From a virus, in IMG/VR virus record IMGVR_UViG_3300046012_001165, positions 1 to 23,333 of that record: a stretch of 23,333 bases of DNA; one strand, given 5' to 3'. A program made the position numbers and the translations under genes. Below the pieces are notes generated by a model. That model saw only the letters and a program-made list of their open reading frames with translations. It was not told the DNA's origin and did not search any database. Positions 1 through 5,550 of the stretch are shown here, piece by piece; positions within the stretch are counted from its first letter, which is position 1, and each line of letters begins with the position of its first letter.

Positions 1-683
1 AGGCCGAGCGCCAGATAAAGCCGATGCAGATAATAGATCTGATTGATGGTGCAGCGGTGCGGCCGCGCGTCGCGACGGGGCTTTACGGCGGGATGGCCGC
101 TGCGGCGCGGCCGCGCGTCGCGATCGCCGCTGCGCGGCCCGAGCTGAACCACATGCTCGCGCCCCGCCCGCAGCGGCGGCATTGATACCTCGGGTGGCGG
201 GGTGTCGCGAGCCAGCGACCATGGATTGAGACTGGGATCGTGCGCCGCCCATACCTTGGCGCGGATTTCCGGCGCCCGCAACATGGGGCGCCAGTACCAG
301 CCGACATAGCCCTGCTCGCGCGCCTCCCGTGCCAGCACGGCGGCGACGACAGGCGGCAAGACGTGGTCGGCCGGCCCGAGGGCCGTGCGCTTGATGTCCC
401 AGGCGCCCATCGTCCAAGCGGCGGCGATGGCGAGGCCGTCGATGGCGGTGAGCTGGGGCAACAGCACCACCGTCTCCGGCACGCGGCTCTCCACCATCAG
501 TCCCACGCCGGCCGGCAACTCCTGCGGGTCGATGCCGCCGTCGTCGTCGACAAAGGCCGCCCAGTTGAGGGCGAGGCACGCCGTACCGCTGATCAGTGGC
601 GCCCACACGGTCACGCCGCTGATCGGATGATCGGTGACGGCCGCCTCGCGCATGACCGTTTCGAGGATCGGGTTGGGGCTCAT
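1..683 (-). CDS. Hypothetical protein, partial (runs off the left edge)
   Basis: On the minus strand an open frame starts at ATG 683 and runs without a stop to base 1, at least 227 codons. Its ATG overlaps the stop of the gene starting at 1015 (ATGA), so it is the third gene of a leftward operon. The first 150 or so residues look like an ordinary globular protein, with Trp-rich stretches (VTVWAPLI, VGWYWRPML). A short 'D-P-S-L-N-P-W' segment follows, then an Arg/Pro/His-rich stretch (about residues 180-215) containing an in-frame repeat of RDARP. I do not recognise the family and assign no function. Confidence that it is a gene rests on length, coupling to its neighbour and protein-like composition. 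The C-terminus is outside the window. Confidence 0.7.
   Translation of the reverse strand, partial: MSPNPILETVMREAAVTDHPISGVTVWAPLISGTACLALNWAAFVDDDGGIDPQELPAGVGLMVESRVPETVVLLPQLTAIDGLAIAAAWTMGAWDIKRTALGPADHVLPPVVAAVLAREAREQGYVGWYWRPMLRAPEIRAKVWAAHDPSLNPWSLARDTPPPEVSMPPLRAGREHVVQLGPRSGDRDARPRRSGHPAVKPRRDARPHRCTINQIYYLHRLYLALG
59..123. repeat. 17-bp direct repeat, 48 bp apart
   Basis: The 17-mer gcggccgcgcgtcgcga occurs at 59-75 and again at 107-123. The offset of 48 bp is 16 codons, so it encodes a repeated RDARP peptide in the partial minus-strand gene. It may be a simple in-frame duplication. Confidence 0.6.
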
Positions 684-1015
684 TCCCCGACCTCGATTTC
701 GGCCGGCACCACCCAGCCATTGACCGGATGATAGCGTGACAGCTGCGGATCATGATCCCAGCTTCGCGGGCCCGGCACGGTGATCCGGCCCGTGACGGTC
801 TCGGCGACCATGGCAAAGCCGGCCCCGGTCAGCGCCTCGTAGGGCTCGTGCACGGTGACGCGCTCGACGGCACAGCCCTGGCGCTCGTCCAGCGTGATCC
901 GCATGGCGCGCTCGATGGCCGCCGCCGGGCTCGCAAACGGCCCCTCGATGGCCGGCCGGCCGGCACCGATGTCGCTGACGACGCGATAGTATTCGCCGGT
1001 TACTGAGAGTTGCAT
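680..1015 (-). CDS. Hypothetical protein (111 aa)
   Basis: Second gene of the leftward operon, starting 10 bp after the stop of the gene at 1026-1352 and overlapping the next gene by ATGA at 680-683. The 111-residue product begins with a beta-like stretch and carries R-S-W-D-H-D-P-Q near residue 85. A similar P-W-D-H-D-P-E motif occurs in the protein at 8890-9390 in the right block, so the two may share a short domain found in phage proteins. No signal peptide or membrane segment is seen. I do not recognise a family. Confidence 0.65.
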   Translation of the reverse strand: MQLSVTGEYYRVVSDIGAGRPAIEGPFASPAAAIERAMRITLDERQGCAVERVTVHEPYEALTGAGFAMVAETVTGRITVPGPRSWDHDPQLSRYHPVNGWVVPAEIEVGE

Positions 1016-1025
1016 CGATCCGCCC

Positions 1026-1352
1026 TCAGTGCGTGCTGTAGCGGGCGCCGCGCCCGTACATCTTTTCGGTCAGCGTCGCCGACCGGCCGGCGTCCGTCTC
1101 GAGCCAGGCCACCGCCTCGGCGGCGACACGAGCGGCGATGGCGGCGTAAAAGGCGCGGATCGCGGCGACGTCCTCCTCGCGCACGACGGCCTTGGCGCCG
1201 CCGGCGAGGGCGAGGTAATGGACCCCCAGCTCGCGGCTGTATTCGAGGTTGCTGGAGTACGAGCGCGCCTGCCCATTGACCTTGACGCCGGTGTGCTTGT
1301 CGATTTCGAGGCTGGCGCCCTTCGGGGTGGCGATGGTGAGAGTATCGGTCAT
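1026..1352 (-). CDS. Hypothetical protein (108 aa), first gene of the leftward operon
   Basis: The product of 108 residues starts MTDTLTIATPKGASLEIDK, has an alternating hydrophobic N-terminal half that looks like beta structure, and a long Ala-rich helix at about residues 55-95. It is the promoter-proximal gene of the operon 1352 down to 1. The promoter with the 23-bp palindrome lies about 60 bp upstream. No catalytic motif is visible. It is likely a small phage or island protein of unknown role. Confidence 0.65.
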   Translation of the reverse strand: MTDTLTIATPKGASLEIDKHTGVKVNGQARSYSSNLEYSRELGVHYLALAGGAKAVVREEDVAAIRAFYAAIAARVAAEAVAWLETDAGRSATLTEKMYGRGARYSTH

Positions 1353-1413
1353 TTTCGCTTCTCCGGCCTCAGTTCCCGCGAGGCCGCCGGTGTCAATCGC
1401 TGCTGACCATCAA

Positions 1414-1442
1414 CTTATATGTGATCCACATATAAGCCACAA
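1414..1442 (-). promoter_or_regulatory. Leftward promoter with 23-bp palindromic operator in the spacer
   Basis: On the minus strand TTGTGG (1442-1437) and TATAAG (1419-1414) are separated by exactly 17 bp. The bases 1414-1436 form a perfect palindrome with 10-bp arms, CTTATATGTG and CACATATAAG, around a 3-nt centre. A dimeric repressor bound there would block the promoter. It would drive the operon starting at 1352. The cognate regulator is not identified; HTH proteins at 1992 or 3267 are possibilities only. Confidence 0.7.
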
Positions 1443-1500
1443 GCGAAAAGCGACACAGCCGGTACGATTTTTTGTCCGGTCGCGCTCGCGCTGGCGGGAC

Positions 1501-1529
1501 TCAACAATCCCGGTTCGCGGCCCTATATC
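1501..1529 (+). promoter_or_regulatory. Possible rightward promoter for the gene at 1536
   Basis: TCAACA (1501-1506) and TATATC (1524-1529) are 17 bp apart. The ATG at 1536 is only 6 nt after the -10 box, which would give a nearly leaderless mRNA. No clear Shine-Dalgarno is seen before this ATG, which fits. The -35 box is weak. Confidence 0.4.
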
Positions 1530-1535
1530 TGCGGC

Positions 1536-1733
1536 ATGTCCAGTAGCCCGCGTACCCCGAGAGCCACCGTCAAGGTCCGCCGCCTGCCCAAGGTCGGCGA
1601 CGTCGTCATGGTCCCGGCCAAGGTCACGCGCCTGGCGGGCGCCGGCGACGATCTGCAGATAACCATCGAGCTCCGGAACGGCCATCGGGCGACCTCCCGG
1701 CCGGAGGTGCTGCTGCGGGACGAGGATCGCTGA
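1536..1733 (+). CDS. Small hypothetical protein (65 aa)
   Basis: A 65-residue, basic-to-mixed protein with two short beta-rich segments, VGDVVMVPAKVTRL and DLQITIELRNGHRAT, resembling a small SH3-like or KOW-like barrel. I cannot place it in a named family. The gene is divergent from the operon starting at 1352 and has a leaderless-type promoter candidate just upstream. Its 3' half overlaps a low-confidence minus-strand gene (1624-1869). Composition favours this frame over the opposing one in the overlap. Confidence 0.55.
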   Translation: MSSSPRTPRATVKVRRLPKVGDVVMVPAKVTRLAGAGDDLQITIELRNGHRATSRPEVLLRDEDR

Positions 1734-1869
1734 CCGGCGGGTCTATCGCCGCCCGGGCCGATTCGATGCCGAGCAGCGCCTCGATCTCGTCGAGGGCATC
1801 ATCATCGCCGGGATGGGGCAGCGCGGCCGGCCGAGGCGGCGGCTCGCCGGAATTGGGGACGCGCACCAT
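1624..1869 (-). CDS. Possible small acidic/Pro-rich protein
   Basis: The frame starts at ATG 1869 with a strong Shine-Dalgarno (GGAGGAGG, read on the minus strand) just upstream. The first 45 residues look protein-like, with an acidic helix DDDALDEIEALLGIESARAAI. From about 1735 down, the frame becomes Arg/Pro-rich and overlaps the gene at 1536-1733, so the C-terminal part looks like a shadow. It may be a real small gene with a convergent overlap, or a truncated one. No function is assigned. Confidence 0.35.
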   Translation of the reverse strand: MVRVPNSGEPPPRPAALPHPGDDDALDEIEALLGIESARAAIDPPVSDPRPAAAPPAGRSPDGRSGARWLSADRRRRPPGA

Positions 1870-1919
1870 GCCCTCCTCCCCCGATGGACGCGGGCGCATT
1901 GTGGCCCGGTGCCGCCGCG

Positions 1920-1975
1920 ACCACAATCCCTCGCGGCTGTTCTCATTCCGTTCACGGTGCTACGATTGCCGCCTC
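1920..1975 (+). repeat. Leader/promoter-like repeat, copy 1
   Basis: The stretch beginning ccacaatccctcgcggc and containing tccgttcacgg is clearly similar to 4766-4816, with small gaps. Both copies precede a small gene encoding MPE(H/Q)-type peptides. In copy 1 a TACGAT hexamer could serve as a -10 box. I read these as duplicated upstream regions of related small genes. Confidence 0.5.
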
Positions 1976-1991
1976 GACGTTGGAGGCGCTC

Positions 1992-2162
1992 ATGACCGTC
2001 GCAATTAAAGCCCCGCTCACCAGCCGCGCCCAGGCCTACGCCGCCGCGCATCCCGATGCGTCGCCGGCCGAGATCGCCCGGGTGCTTGGCGTCCGGACGG
2101 CCGAGATCGCCGCCGCCCTGCGGCGCGACCGCCGGCCGCGCCGCAAGTCCACTGCCGGCTGA
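1992..2162 (+). CDS. Small HTH-like protein (56 aa)
   Basis: The ATG at 1992 follows a GGAGG Shine-Dalgarno with 5-nt spacing. The 56-residue product contains a compact helix-turn-helix-like core (DASPAEIARVLGVRTAEIAAAL, about residues 22-43) followed by an Arg/Lys-rich tail, so a DNA-binding role is likely. The architecture resembles the N-terminus of the protein at 16919. It is followed by a tiny gene starting at 2162 (TGATG overlap). Its 3' part overlaps the C-terminal, non-native part of the broken nuclease gene on the other strand. Confidence 0.6.
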   Translation: MTVAIKAPLTSRAQAYAAAHPDASPAEIARVLGVRTAEIAAALRRDRRPRRKSTAG

Positions 2163-2233
2163 TGCCCGAGCAGCATTACAAGCCCAAGTCGCGGCCGCGC
2201 CGGAAGTGCTCGCCCTCGATCATCCTGCCATAG
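2162..2233 (+). CDS. Tiny peptide gene, probably truncated (23 aa)
   Basis: ATG 2162 overlaps the TGA of the upstream HTH gene. The peptide MPEQHYKPKSRPRR resembles the start of the peptide encoded at 4817-4894 (MPEHYHKRKWRLRP). From about 2194 the sequence becomes the antisense of the integrase fragment, so the last nine codons and the stop are foreign. This copy is therefore probably truncated by the same rearrangement that broke the nuclease gene. Function unknown. Confidence 0.4.
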   Translation: MPEQHYKPKSRPRRKCSPSIILP

Positions 2234-2295
2234 ACGATCTCCGCCATGGCCGGGGTGACGCTGGCGATCGGGTAGGTGCCGAGGGCGATGCCGGC
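2194..2295 (-). repeat. Integrase gene fragment (copy of 6256-6357)
   Basis: By hand alignment these 102 bases match 6256-6357 at a constant offset of 4062 with five differences. In the integrase frame it encodes AGIALGTYPIASVTPAMAE and following residues, corresponding to about residues 133-167 of the 400-aa integrase. It lies in the same orientation as that gene. Confidence 0.85.
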
Positions 2296-2460
2296 TCGGC
2301 CACGCCTTGCACTCGATGTAGAGGTCGAGGGCCGGCACGTAAAAATCGAGGCTGCGGCGGCTGCCCGGCGGCGATACCTCCCGCTCATAGGCAAATCCTG
2401 CAAAGTCCAGTGCGGCGGCGATGACCGCTTCCACCGGGTCAAGCCCGCCGGAGCGCCGGC

Positions 2461-2844
2461 TCATAGCTCCACCTCCTCGGGGTAGATTTCGATGGAAAAG
2501 GGCAGCATCTGCTCGGCCAGCGGTGCCGGCGCGTCGCCCAGGCGGGGATGCGCGAGGAATGCGTACGCCTCGTCCCGCCCGACCATCCGCACCTGCCCGC
2601 CATCGTTGATCAGCCATTTGGTGCCGCCGGCAAAGCGCTGGCCGTCCCAGTGCGAGTGTCTGCATTCGGCCGCCTCGCCCGGGTGCAGGATCAGCGACCA
2701 ATGGCGGTAGCTGGCGCCCTTTTTGAGCTTCGTCGGCGCCACGAAGTCGCGCAGAAAATCACCGTCCGCGCCCAGGTGCAGCCGGGCCAGATAGCCGCGC
2801 CGGTCTGCTTTTTTAGCCGCCGAAATGCCGATGAAAAAGTCCAT
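2461..2844 (-). CDS. Hypothetical protein (127 aa)
   Basis: Middle gene of the operon 3148 down to 2036. It starts one base after the upstream stop (2846) and ends with an ATGA overlap with the nuclease remnant. The protein begins MDFFIGISAAKKADRRGYLA and has a central basic/aromatic segment (KKGASYRHWSLILHPGEAAECRHSHWDG) with several His and Cys that could bind metal. The C-terminus is acidic. It is soluble, with no membrane segment. I do not recognise the family. Confidence 0.65.
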   Translation of the reverse strand: MDFFIGISAAKKADRRGYLARLHLGADGDFLRDFVAPTKLKKGASYRHWSLILHPGEAAECRHSHWDGQRFAGGTKWLINDGGQVRMVGRDEAYAFLAHPRLGDAPAPLAEQMLPFSIEIYPEEVEL

Positions 2845-2845
2845 T

Positions 2846-3148
2846 TCAGGCCTCCTTCTCGATGCCCGCCACGGCGATGTCCCAGGCGCGCTCGAACTCT
2901 CCGACCTTGCCGAGCTCGAGGCCGAAGGCGGCGCAGACTGCCTCGGCCGCGTCCCGGTTCTTGTTGACCTTGCCCCAATGGTCGCCCTTGCGAAACTTGG
3001 GCGGCGTGTCGTTCTCGCGGCTCGACCAGCGCAACTCGCCCGAGCCGTTGGAGGCCTCGACGAGATAGACCGCCGTGCGCGTCGTGCCGTTGACGTACAG
3101 CCGGCGCTGGCCGGCGTTGGTGGTGAAGGTGCGAAGCGAGTAGGTCAT
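2846..3148 (-). CDS. Hypothetical protein (100 aa), first gene of a regulated operon
   Basis: Start ATG 3148 is preceded on the minus strand by AAGGGG with 6-nt spacing. The 100-residue product has a beta-rich N-terminus (YSLRTFTTNAGQRRLYVNG, TAVYLVEA), a polar middle, and a helical C-terminus with a Lys/Asn-rich segment. No catalytic motif is seen. The gene is divergent from the HTH regulator at 3267 and is controlled by the triple-operator region between them, so it is likely part of the element's early or lysogeny-controlled set. Confidence 0.65.
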   Translation of the reverse strand: MTYSLRTFTTNAGQRRLYVNGTTRTAVYLVEASNGSGELRWSSRENDTPPKFRKGDHWGKVNKNRDAAEAVCAAFGLELGKVGEFERAWDIAVAGIEKEA

Positions 3149-3158
3149 CTGTATCCCC

Positions 3159-3232
3159 TTGCCAGAATGTCTGCTACAGATATAATGTCTGTGGCAGACA
3201 TAAAGCAAGAGGAAAATATCTGTGGCAGAGAT
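3159..3232. promoter_or_regulatory. Divergent promoters with three palindromic operators
   Basis: Three 17-bp sites share the pattern ATGTCTG-N3-CAGACAT: 3167-3183 (imperfect), 3185-3201 (perfect) and 3216-3232 (imperfect). The rightward promoter is TTGCCA (3159-3164), 16 bp, then TATAAT (3181-3186). The leftward promoter is TTGCTT (3208-3203), 17 bp, then TTATAT (3185-3180). Site 2 exactly fills the leftward spacer and site 1 covers the rightward spacer. This is the layout of a repressor-controlled divergent switch; the HTH protein at 3267 is the obvious candidate regulator. Confidence 0.8.
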
Positions 3233-3266
3233 TTTTTGCGAGCCCGGAACGGCTGAGGTAACCACC

Positions 3267-3503
3267 GTGATTGTGGAGCATGAGCTTTGGCAGCTGCGGG
3301 CGAAGAATGCGGGGCTGCCGCAGAAGCTGCTGGCCCGCCTCGCCGGCGTGACCGAGACCAATGTCTCGCTGCAGCTGCGGGGCAAGTTTGCGGCCGGCAC
3401 GCCGACCTACATCAAAACCATCATCCGCGCCTGGGAGATGCTGGACCAGGCGCAGCGCGAGGCGCTGATCGCCGCGACCGAGGCCGGCGACGAGCTCCGC
3501 TGA
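3267..3503 (+). CDS. XRE/Cro-type HTH transcriptional regulator
   Basis: The product is small, with an HTH core LPQKLLARLAGVTETNVSLQLRGKF near its N-terminus followed by a helix, typical of single-domain Cro/XRE repressors. I favour GTG 3267, which has a GAGG eight bases upstream and gives 78 residues. An earlier GTG at 3222 has a good AGAGGA but lies inside operator 3 and adds 15 residues whose codons are unlike the rest. The gene sits directly downstream of the three operators, so it probably autoregulates. The recombinase gene follows 3 bp after its stop, suggesting joint control. Confidence 0.7.
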   Translation: MIVEHELWQLRAKNAGLPQKLLARLAGVTETNVSLQLRGKFAAGTPTYIKTIIRAWEMLDQAQREALIAATEAGDELR

Positions 3504-3506
3504 GCC

Positions 3507-4718
3507 GTGGCCGCGCGCACCGGCCACCCGCAGGCGCCGGGCCTGCGCTGGCGCCGCGGCAGCCCGGCGTGGCTGCCGCCGCAGGAAGCCATTGCCGCCG
3601 GCTATCGCCCCAGCCGCGTCGCCCTCGATCATCTGGCCGACCGGCCGGAGCTCCTGAAGGCGCGCTGCGCCGCCCTCAATGCCGACCTGCGGCTATGGCT
3701 GGCGGGCTATCGCGACGATCCCGCGGTTTTCGACGGCTCGCTGCGCAACCTGCTCGTGCTCTATCAGCAGCATCCGGAGAGCTCCTACCAGGCGCTGCGG
3801 CCCTGGACGCAGGCGACCTACGCCAGCTACCTCAGCTATCTCAGGGCGACGGTCGGCGAACGACCGATCGAGAGCATCACCGGACTGGACCTGGTGCGCT
3901 GGCAGCGCGACTGGACGGCCGGGGGCGTGCACCTTGCCAAGGCGATGCAGCTGCGCACCGTGCTGTTGTCCGCCAGCCGCTTCGGCGCCTCATTGCGGGC
4001 GCCCGGATGCGCCGAATTCGCAACGGTCATCCGCGAAACCCGCCGCGGCTTCGGCCGGCCGAGGCCGCGCGATGCGGTCCTCACGGCCACCGACGTGGCC
4101 GCGGCGCGCAAGGCGGCGCACGCCGCCGGCCGACCCTCGCGGGCCATGGTCTACGCCATCGTCTACGAAACGACGCTGCGGCTCTACGACGTAATCGGCC
4201 GCTGGTGGCCGGCCGATCGGGCGCCGGCGTCCGAGGTTGTCGACGGGCAGGGGCGGCTCTGGGTCGGGCTGTGCTGGGAAGACATCGACGACGATCTGGT
4301 GCTGCGCTACGTCCCGTCCAAGACGGCCGGCTCGACCGGCCTCGGCATCCTCTACCCCCTCGCCACCGCCGCGCCGATGGTGATGCAGGAATTGCGTCAC
4401 CACCCGCTCAAGCGCCGCGCCGGCCCGCTGATCGTCAACGAGCGCACCGGGCTGCCTTACACGCCCGGCGCCTTTCAGCGGGGCTGGCGCGAGGACCGGG
4501 CCGCCCTCGGCCTCGACAACAACATCTGGGCTCGCGACATGCGGGCCTCCGGCATCACCGAGGCCCGGGCCGGCGGCGCGGCGCTCGACGACGCCGGCAA
4601 AGTGGCGGGCCACGCCGGCACCCGCACGACGGGCAGTGTCTACGACCGGGCGGCGCTCGAGGCCGCCGAGCGCTTTGCCGCTGCACGGCTCAAGCTGAGG
4701 GCAAAGCGGCGGCGCTGA
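3507..4718 (+). CDS. Tyrosine recombinase (phage-type integrase)
   Basis: GTG start 3 bp after the regulator stop; 403 residues, a normal integrase length. The N-terminal third (about 1-185) has a core-binding-like helical region including SYLSYLRATVGERPIESITGLDLVRW in outline. Catalytic candidates lie in the C-terminal domain: Arg225 in TTLRLYD, Lys272 in PSKTAG, Arg346 in ARDMRASGITEA, His369 in AGHAGTRTT, and nucleophile Tyr379 in SVYDR. Box II has Arg-Asp-Met-Arg rather than His-x-x-Arg. It would insert or excise the left-hand element. It is unrelated in detail to the second integrase at 5551-6753, so two elements meet here. Confidence 0.85.
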   Translation: MAARTGHPQAPGLRWRRGSPAWLPPQEAIAAGYRPSRVALDHLADRPELLKARCAALNADLRLWLAGYRDDPAVFDGSLRNLLVLYQQHPESSYQALRPWTQATYASYLSYLRATVGERPIESITGLDLVRWQRDWTAGGVHLAKAMQLRTVLLSASRFGASLRAPGCAEFATVIRETRRGFGRPRPRDAVLTATDVAAARKAAHAAGRPSRAMVYAIVYETTLRLYDVIGRWWPADRAPASEVVDGQGRLWVGLCWEDIDDDLVLRYVPSKTAGSTGLGILYPLATAAPMVMQELRHHPLKRRAGPLIVNERTGLPYTPGAFQRGWREDRAALGLDNNIWARDMRASGITEARAGGAALDDAGKVAGHAGTRTTGSVYDRAALEAAERFAAARLKLRAKRRR

Positions 4719-4765
4719 GAGCGGCGTCAGACGCTGCCCGATTGTGTGCCGCGAGTTCTTGAGCC

Positions 4766-4816
4766 ACAAGCCCTCGCGGCTTGACGTTCCTCTTCCGTTC
4801 ACGGCAGCCTTGGGCC
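4766..4816 (+). repeat. Leader/promoter-like repeat, copy 2
   Basis: This stretch begins ccacaagccctcgcggc and contains ttccgttcacgg, matching 1920-1975. A TTGACG at 4778-4783 could be a -35 box, but no convincing -10 follows at the right distance. It directly precedes the small gene at 4817. Confidence 0.5.
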
Positions 4817-4894
4817 ATGCCCGAGCACTACCACAAGCGGAAATGGCGGCTGCGCCCCGAGTTCGGCCTGCAGCAGCTGGGCGACGAGCCTTAG
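4817..4894 (+). CDS. Tiny basic peptide (25 aa)
   Basis: The peptide MPEHYHKRKWRLRPEFGL continues to a 25-residue product. Its start closely resembles that of the peptide at 2162, and its upstream region resembles the one at 1920, so selection or recent duplication may have kept it. No strong Shine-Dalgarno is seen. Its stop overlaps the stop of the nuclease gene on the other strand by 3 nt. Function unknown. Confidence 0.4.
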   Translation: MPEHYHKRKWRLRPEFGLQQLGDEP

Positions 4895-5343
4895 CCGGCC
4901 GGGCACCAGGGCAGCTTGTGGCCGATCCATTGGTGCGCCAGGCCCTCGGCCACCAGCTGCTGTCCCACCGACCGACCGCCGATTTTAATCGTCCGGAGCG
5001 CGCGGCCATAGACGTCGACCGGCCGGCGGCCGACCTGCACGGCGGCGAACGGCGCGCTGCTCAGCAGCTGCTGCAGCCGCAGCGTCGCCCGGTCGCCCAG
5101 CCGCTTCTCGGCCGCGCACCGGTAGCCGCCCCGACCGGGATGCACCTCCGGCGCATCGATATCCTCGAGCCGGATCTTCGTCCCGCCGAGCCAGAGGGTA
5201 TCGCCGTCGACGACGCACGTCCGGGCCCAGTGCACCGCGCACAGCGGTATCGCCGTCGACGACGCCACGACCGGCTGAGCCGGCCACAGAAGTGCAAGCG
5301 CGAGTATCCCGAATTTTCTGAAATTGGGGCTTTTGGAGGCCAT
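4891..5343 (-). CDS. Secreted thermonuclease-like (SNase family) protein
   Basis: 150 residues. A signal peptide is visible: basic start MASKSPNFRKFG, hydrophobic ILALALLWPAQPVVA, and likely cleavage near Ala27-Ala31. The mature part is a staphylococcal-nuclease fold: VVDGDTLWLGGTKIRLEDID, with Asp46/Asp48 at the metal site, and Arg58, Asp63 and Glu66 with the same spacing as Arg35, Asp40 and Glu43 of S. aureus nuclease. Arg114 in DVYGRALR matches Arg87. It should cleave DNA or RNA phosphodiesters with calcium, outside the cytoplasm. I chose ATG 5343 because it begins the signal peptide. It lies immediately beside the tRNA half, so it may be cargo at the element edge. The paired Cys (35, 43, 76, 147) suggest disulfides. 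Confidence 0.85.
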   Translation of the reverse strand: MASKSPNFRKFGILALALLWPAQPVVASSTAIPLCAVHWARTCVVDGDTLWLGGTKIRLEDIDAPEVHPGRGGYRCAAEKRLGDRATLRLQQLLSSAPFAAVQVGRRPVDVYGRALRTIKIGGRSVGQQLVAEGLAHQWIGHKLPWCPAG

Positions 5344-5404
5344 TCGCCCTGCTTTCGGGGGACGGGCTTTCAGAGCCGGCGTTGACTCCATTGCGTCGAT
5401 CACA

Positions 5405-5443
5405 GCTTTGCAATCCGCTGCGTAACCACTCCGCCACGTGGCC
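5405..5443 (-). pseudogene. 5' half of a tRNA-Cys(GCA) gene; candidate attachment-site relic
   Basis: Read on the minus strand, 5443 to 5405 gives the acceptor 5' strand, a D-arm with GGTTA, the 5' anticodon stem and the loop TTGCAAA with anticodon GCA (5411-5409). This matches the usual bacterial tRNA-Cys. After the loop the sequence GCTGT no longer pairs well with the stem, and no T-arm or 3' acceptor follows, so this is not a functional tRNA. Integrases commonly use tRNA genes as attachment sites; the break at the anticodon loop next to int supports that. Confidence 0.75.
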
Positions 5444-5489
5444 TCTGGGGGCAGGTTGATAAATAGGGGCAGGGACTTAAGCAAGAGTC

Positions 5490-5533
5490 AAAAAATGGGC
5501 GTTCTGAAGAGAGTCCGCAGCGCTTCAGAACGC
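5490..5533 (-). terminator. Intrinsic terminator of the int operon
   Basis: A perfect 11-bp inverted repeat, GCGTTCTGAAG (5499-5509) and CTTCAGAACGC (5523-5533), has a 13-nt loop. On the minus strand it is followed within 4 nt by six T (5495-5490). It lies 18 bp after the integrase stop. Confidence 0.75.
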
Positions 5534-5550
5534 TTTCTGAAATAGCCCCC

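Larger units (their letters stand above)
2036..2464 (-). pseudogene. PD-(D/E)XK-like nuclease gene, 3' part replaced by integrase DNA
   Basis: The gene starts at ATG 2464, overlapping the stop of the gene 2461-2844 (ATGA). The first 55 or so residues match the start of small phage nucleases related to VRR-NUC/DUF559-type enzymes: a helix, then S-L-D-F-Y-V-P and L-Y-I-E-C-K, giving the D...E-x-K pattern of the PD-(D/E)XK fold. Right after IECKAW the DNA becomes 2194-2295, which matches the integrase gene 6256-6357 on the same strand but in another reading frame. The frame stays open to 2036 yet yields Arg/Pro-rich nonsense. The helix and final strand expected after E-x-K are missing, so the product is probably inactive. 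Confidence 0.7.

Noticed and set aside
59-123. CRISPR-like repeat
   Set aside because: Only two copies, in-frame inside a gene, with no further repeats or cas genes.
3287-4762. Long 491-codon plus-strand frame overlapping the recombinase
   Set aside because: It is an Arg/Ala/Gly-rich shadow of the recombinase gene in another frame, without any domain.
5341-5443. Complete tRNA-Cys gene
   Set aside because: After the anticodon loop the 3' stem mispairs and no T-arm or 3' acceptor can be found, so only the 5' half is present.
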